From Chromatiales bacterium (lineage in GTDB: Bacteria > Pseudomonadota > Gammaproteobacteria > Chromatiales > Chromatiaceae), in contig JANQLO010000036.1 in the NCBI GenBank assembly GCA_028280505.1, positions 45,744 through 109,743 of the forward strand: a DNA stretch of 64,000 nt. The letters are read 5' to 3'. The notes under the pieces were generated by a model. It searched no databases, was not told where the DNA came from, and saw only the letters and a program-made list of their open reading frames with translations. This document shows, in pieces, positions 57,401 to 63,400 of the stretch (its first letter is position 1; each line of letters starts with the position of its first letter). The position numbers were made by a program, and so were the translations under genes.

Positions 57401-60400
57401 CGATGCCCCCAGCGTGACCATCGTGTCGCCCGCGGCCGATGCCTCGTTGCTCAAAGGGCAGACCGTCACGGTGGAGGTGGATGCCAGCGACGACGGTCGT
57501 GTGACCCGGGTCGACTTCCTGGTCAACGGTGCGCAAGTGCATTCGGACAACAGCGCACCCTATAGCTATGTGTTCGAACTCCCCACCGCCATCGACGAAG
57601 TGACACTGCAAGCGACCGCGGTGGACACCAATGCCAATCAGGGGGTCAGTCCCGAATTGACCATCGCCGTCGTCGACGATCCCATGACCACCGTTATCGG
57701 CCGGGTGGTGGATGCCGGTCATCAGCCGCTGGCCGGCGTTGAAGTCACCGCTCAGGGCCGCACTGCCCAGACGCAGGCCGACGGCAGTTTCGTCATTACC
57801 CAGGTGCCGGTAGCGCCCGGCGTGGTGTTGGTCAGTGCGACAGGTGTGCTGGGCAGCGAAACCGTTACCGCTTACAGCCTGCCGGTGGACCCGGTCTGGA
57901 GCGGTACCACCGACGTGGGCGACATCTTGTTGCAGAGCCGCACGGTGAAGGTGGGGTATTTCCATTCCTACAGCAATCAGGGTGCGGATTTCCAGCGGCA
58001 GATCATCGAACGTGCCGGCTTCGAGGCAATCAATGTGGGTGCATTCTCTAGCGCGGATCTATCCGAACTGGACATGCTGATGGTGGACACCACGGATTAC
58101 CGATACTACGACAGTCGCTTCCGTTCCTATAGGCAGAAGGCCTTCGACTTCGTGGCAGCGGGCGGCGTGCTGATCCTGCACAATGAAATGCCCTATAACT
58201 GGGGACTGAACGATCTACCGGGAACGCCGGCCACATCGATCAGTCAGGATATCAATTCCTCTCGCAGTCGTTATTCGGAGCCCGAAGATCCGCTTTCCGA
58301 GATCGCCATAGGTCCGGCAGGGGAGTTTGGTCGCACCTACGCAAGCAACTCCGTATATGGCTACATTCCGCGTAGCGCCGTGGCGGAAGGCGTCACCATC
58401 GAGGTGCTCAAGGAAGAGCGTGACGACGGCCGCATCGCCGCCATCAGCTATCCCTATGGTGAAGGGCATGTCTATTTCAGCACGATAAGGCTCCACTATC
58501 TGAGTACCTCGAGTACCCACCACACCCGTTATGCGCCGAATGTGCTCAGCTACATGTACAACAAGACGCTGGTGGACAGCGACGGGGATGGGCTGAAGGA
58601 TATCCACGAGTTCGACAACGGTACCAATCCCTTCGATCCGGATTCGGATCAGGACGGTCTGCTGGACGGGTTCGAAATCAGGTTCGGCTTCGATCCGCTC
58701 AATGACGAAGGTGCGACCGAACAGGATACCGACAACGATGGCCTGACCAACCGTCGCGAACAGGAACATCGGTCTCATCCGCATCGGTCCGATAGCGACA
58801 AGGACGGCCTGAACGATGGATTCGAAGTCGACGACTTCGGCTCCAGCCCCCGTTTGCCGGACAGCGATTTCGACCGTGTGATGGACAATGTCGAACGGTC
58901 TCGCGGCAGTGATCCCAATCATCCTGACACGGACCGTGACGGCGTGTCGGACGGAGACGAAATCTACACCTACAACAGCAATCCGACTCTGGCCGACACG
59001 GACGGTGACGGGTTATCGGACGGCTTGGAGACGGATAGTCGCTATTATTGGTTGAGTCCTACCAATTCCAATGACGCGGGCAGCGACCGGGACCAGGATG
59101 GATTGACCAACAAGCAGGAAATCCTGGATTACCAGACCGATCCGAATAATGCGGATCAGGATAACGACGGTCTGCTCGATGGCGAGGAAATCGCGCTCGG
59201 ACTGGATCCCGCTAACAGTGATATGGACGGTGACGGTCTCCTCGATGGGGCCGACCACAATCCTGTCGATGCAGACTCGCTTGCCCCGAACGTAAGGTTG
59301 CTGGCACCGATAGCCGGTGATGTTTTGGTCCAGGGCCAGAAACTCACATTGACTGCATCGGCCGAGGATGACGGCCGGGTCGTGTCGTTGACTTTCCTCG
59401 TCGATGATGTCGAATTGGCGACCTTGACTCAGGTGCCCTATGAGTACCTCTATACGGTACCTTCCGCTGGCGAGATGATTAATCTGGAAGTCAGGGCGGT
59501 GGATACTGCCGGCAATGTCAGCAGCACTGGTCGTGTGTCGCTGTCTTTGGTTAGCGATCCGCTCACCTCCGTGACGGGTAGAGTGGTAGACGCGCTGGGT
59601 CAGGCTGTTGCCGATGTTACCGTCGATGTTGCTGGCCTTTCAGGTGTCACGGGATCCGATGGTCGTTTCATCGTTACCGGAGTGCCGACTACTGAGCTGG
59701 CTTATAAAGCGATTGCCAGCGCCATGTTCGGTAACGAGCAGGTCGACGCCATATCCGAGGCCTTCGTGCCGGTAAGGGGAGATGCTACCGATGTTGGGGA
59801 TCTTCGTCTGACAACGACAGGTGTGGCGGCCTTGAATCCCGTCCCAGAGGCAGCGATAAGCTATACCGGCAGTATGTCCGTCTACGATACGCTGACCGGA
59901 GGCAATGGTTATAGCTGGAGTTCCGGTGGGGAAGCTGAAACCCATTCTGGTGGGTTGAGGTGGGCACACACTGTGGTGGTCAACGGGCGTGGTTACTACG
60001 CCCCCAATTCCTCGGTAAATACGCGTTTCTACAGTAGGGAACTCGAGTTTCCGGCAAACAGGACTGGTGATCTCGAGTATAGCCGTCGTGTTTATATTCC
60101 GGAGAATGATATCTATATCCGATACTTGGATGTGATTGAAAATACCGGAGACCAGGATCAGGCCGTTACAGTTGGGCTGAGTGGCAATCTTGTCGCGAGA
60201 GAGAACCGACAAATCATTGCCACCGAAAGGAACGAGTCTGCAGTAGACGGTGACGCCTACTGGGTGGTTGATGATAACTGCGATAATTGTGGCTCGCCTG
60301 CGGTTGGCGTTGTGTTCGCCGGCGATGCCGCCTCTGTCCGGCCCAGCAGCAGCACGCTGAGCAGCTATGGTGGCTATTCCGCTAATTACAACATCGCTAT

Positions 60401-63400
60401 TCCGCCCGGTGAGCGCAGAGTGCTCATGACCTTCTTGGTTCAGAGCGATGATGTTGCCGAGGTGGTCACTCGCACCAAGGAACTCTTTGCGGATAGTTAC
60501 TATCTCGAAGGCATGGTGGTCGAAGAGTTCGACCAACTCATCAATTTCCGGCATAGAATCGATTCAGATGAGGATGGTGCCTTCGATGCGGACGAGGTGC
60601 CGCTTGGCTTGGATCCTTACAATGAAGATACGGATGCCGATCAGTTGCTGGACGGCTTCGAGGTTCGCTACGGCCTGAATCCGCTGTCCGGTGCCGGCCT
60701 CGGTGAAACCACCGAAGATCCCGACCTCGACAACCTGAACAATCTGCGTGAGCAGGAGAACGGTTCAGACCCGTTCGAGGCGGATACCGATGGCGACGGG
60801 CTGCTGGATGGTGCCGAGGTCGATATTCACGGCTCGGATCCGACGTGGGACGACACCGATGGCGATGGTCTGAACGACTATGATGAAATCGCCTTCGGCA
60901 CCGATGTCGCCAAGGAAGACGGCGATAACGATGGCCTTTCCGATCTGGAAGAGTTGTTCCGCCACCTCACCGATCCGAACCTATCGGATACCGATGGCGA
61001 CAACCTGCCGGACGGCTTCGAGGTGCAATACGGCTTCAACCCGTTCTCCATTGCGGGAGAGGGTGAAGCTGCCATCGATTCTGACGGTGACGGCCTGAGC
61101 AACAGTCAGGAAGTCGGAACCGGCACCAACCCAACCAAGGCGGATACCGACGGTGACCAGCTGTATGACGGTTGGGAGGTCACTCGATACGACACCGATC
61201 CTTTGAAACCGGATACGGACGAGGGCGGCCGTTGGGATATCCACGAAGTTTTGGTCGATGGAACCGATCCCGATATGGCCGGGGACGACCTGGCACGTCT
61301 CTCATCCGATCAAACGCTCACCGATCAGAACGGGCGGTTCTGGCGTATAGATCAATGGCAGGCACTCATCGAATCGACGACGGGTGCGGCCACTTACTAC
61401 GCCTTCGATCTTGAGGTCAACGGCACCGGTTACAGCAACAGCCACGAAGACGGTCGCGGGTTTACCAGCTATAACGAGGGGCGCGAGTTGCGTTCCTTTG
61501 CCCATAACATACACGGGCTGGTTGTAAGCCGTAGGGTGTTCGTGCCGAGCGCCGGTGATGCCTTCATCCGTTATCTGGAGGTGATCGACAATCCGGGCGA
61601 GCAAGCACGAGACGTCACACTGGAACTGCAATCGCGCTACAACAACAATGCCGGCGCCGTGACCAGCAGTGGCGATGACATTCTGGATGCCGACGATGAC
61701 TACATCGTTCTGTGGGATACCGGTTATGCGAGTCGTCCAGCGCTTGCCCATGTGATTGCCGGGCCGTATCGCCGGGTTTCCCCGGACGATGCGACGGTAC
61801 GCAACGGTAACGACTGGACCACTAGTTATAGCTTCACCGTACCGGCTGGCGGTCGCCGTATCGTCATGCATCTGGCCGCCATGGCTGAAGGCCATGATGT
61901 GGCCGGCAATCATGCCGTCGAACTGAGAAAGGCCGAAGGTGTCGTGCTACAGGGTCTGTCCGCCGATGATCAGGCGGCCATTGTCAACTTCTACGCCTAT
62001 GCCGATGCGGATCAGGACGGCCTGAAGGATACCGATGAAGAGGCGCTGGGAACCAACCCGAATCTGTCGGATACCGACGGCGACGGCGTACCGGACGGTC
62101 AGGACAATTATCCCCTCGTGGCGGATGAAACCGTACCAAACGTGACCCTGTTGCTGCCTGCGCCCGGTACACAGTTGGTGGCAGGCGAGATTGTCACGGT
62201 CACCGCGAACGTCTCCGATAACGAGGGTGTGGGCACCGTCGAGATCCTGGTGGATGACCAGGTGGTTTATACAGGCCATGGGGCGGGACAACACGGTTAT
62301 GAGCTGACGGTCTCAGCCGTGACCACACACAGGATCTCCGTACGTGCCACGGATACGGCCGGATTACCCACGTTGATCAGCGAGACTTTCGATGTCGTTA
62401 CCGATCCCGGTACGGAGGTGATTGGTCGGGTCGTGGATCCCAAGGGCAATCCCGTTGTCGGTGCCACCGTTTCCGTAGGTAATACGACTTTCGTCAGCAA
62501 CAGTGACGGAACGTTCTCGCAAATCGGGGTGCCGACCCTGGATCGCGCTCTGACGGTGCGTGCCCAGGCACTGTTTGGTGGCGAACAACTCCATGGTGAG
62601 TCTTCGCCAGTCCTTGCCGTCAGGGGAGGAATCACTGACGTTGGTGATGTTTATTTGAATGATCCCATAGGGATTTACGCAACCGATGCCGTTCCGGAGG
62701 CCGAGCCGGGGTATGGCGACGATGTTTCGTTGAATTACACCCTTTATGGCAACGGTTATCGATGGGATCTCGATGGCTACAGCAGGGTTCGCGATGGCAC
62801 TTCGAACGCCTTCGATTACGCTCATCTTTTAAGAATCAATGATGCGCAAAACTATTATGCGTGTTGTACGGTGCGTACCCGCTTGAATGGTCGGGAGATC
62901 GAGTTCCCTGCTCGGACATACAACGGTATCGAAGTCACACGGCGGATTTATGTGCCGGAGGACGGCATTTATGCCCGCTATGTCGAGGTAATCGAAAACA
63001 CGACGGATATCGAGCGAACCACCAAGCTGTCACTGTCCGGTCAATTGGGTGCCCGCTCGGATTATCGATTGCTTGCCAGCGAGTCGGGCATCGATTCTGT
63101 GAACGGCGATGCGTACTGGGTGGCGGATGACGGTTGTGTCGAATGCAGTGAGCCCGTTGTCGGCATGGTGTTTGCCGGCGAGTCCGCGGCCATTCGGCCT
63201 TCCGGCAGCACGCTCGACAGCAACGGCAATTATCGAGTCGATTATGATTTGACCATCCCGCCAGGCGAACGTCGGGTACTGGTCCACTATGTGGTGCAGA
63301 GCCATCTGCGTGAGGAAGCGGTATCTCTGGCCGAAACCCTCTATGCCTCCCGTCATGACCTGGTCGGTATGATCCGGGAAGAGTTCGATCAGGTGGTCAA

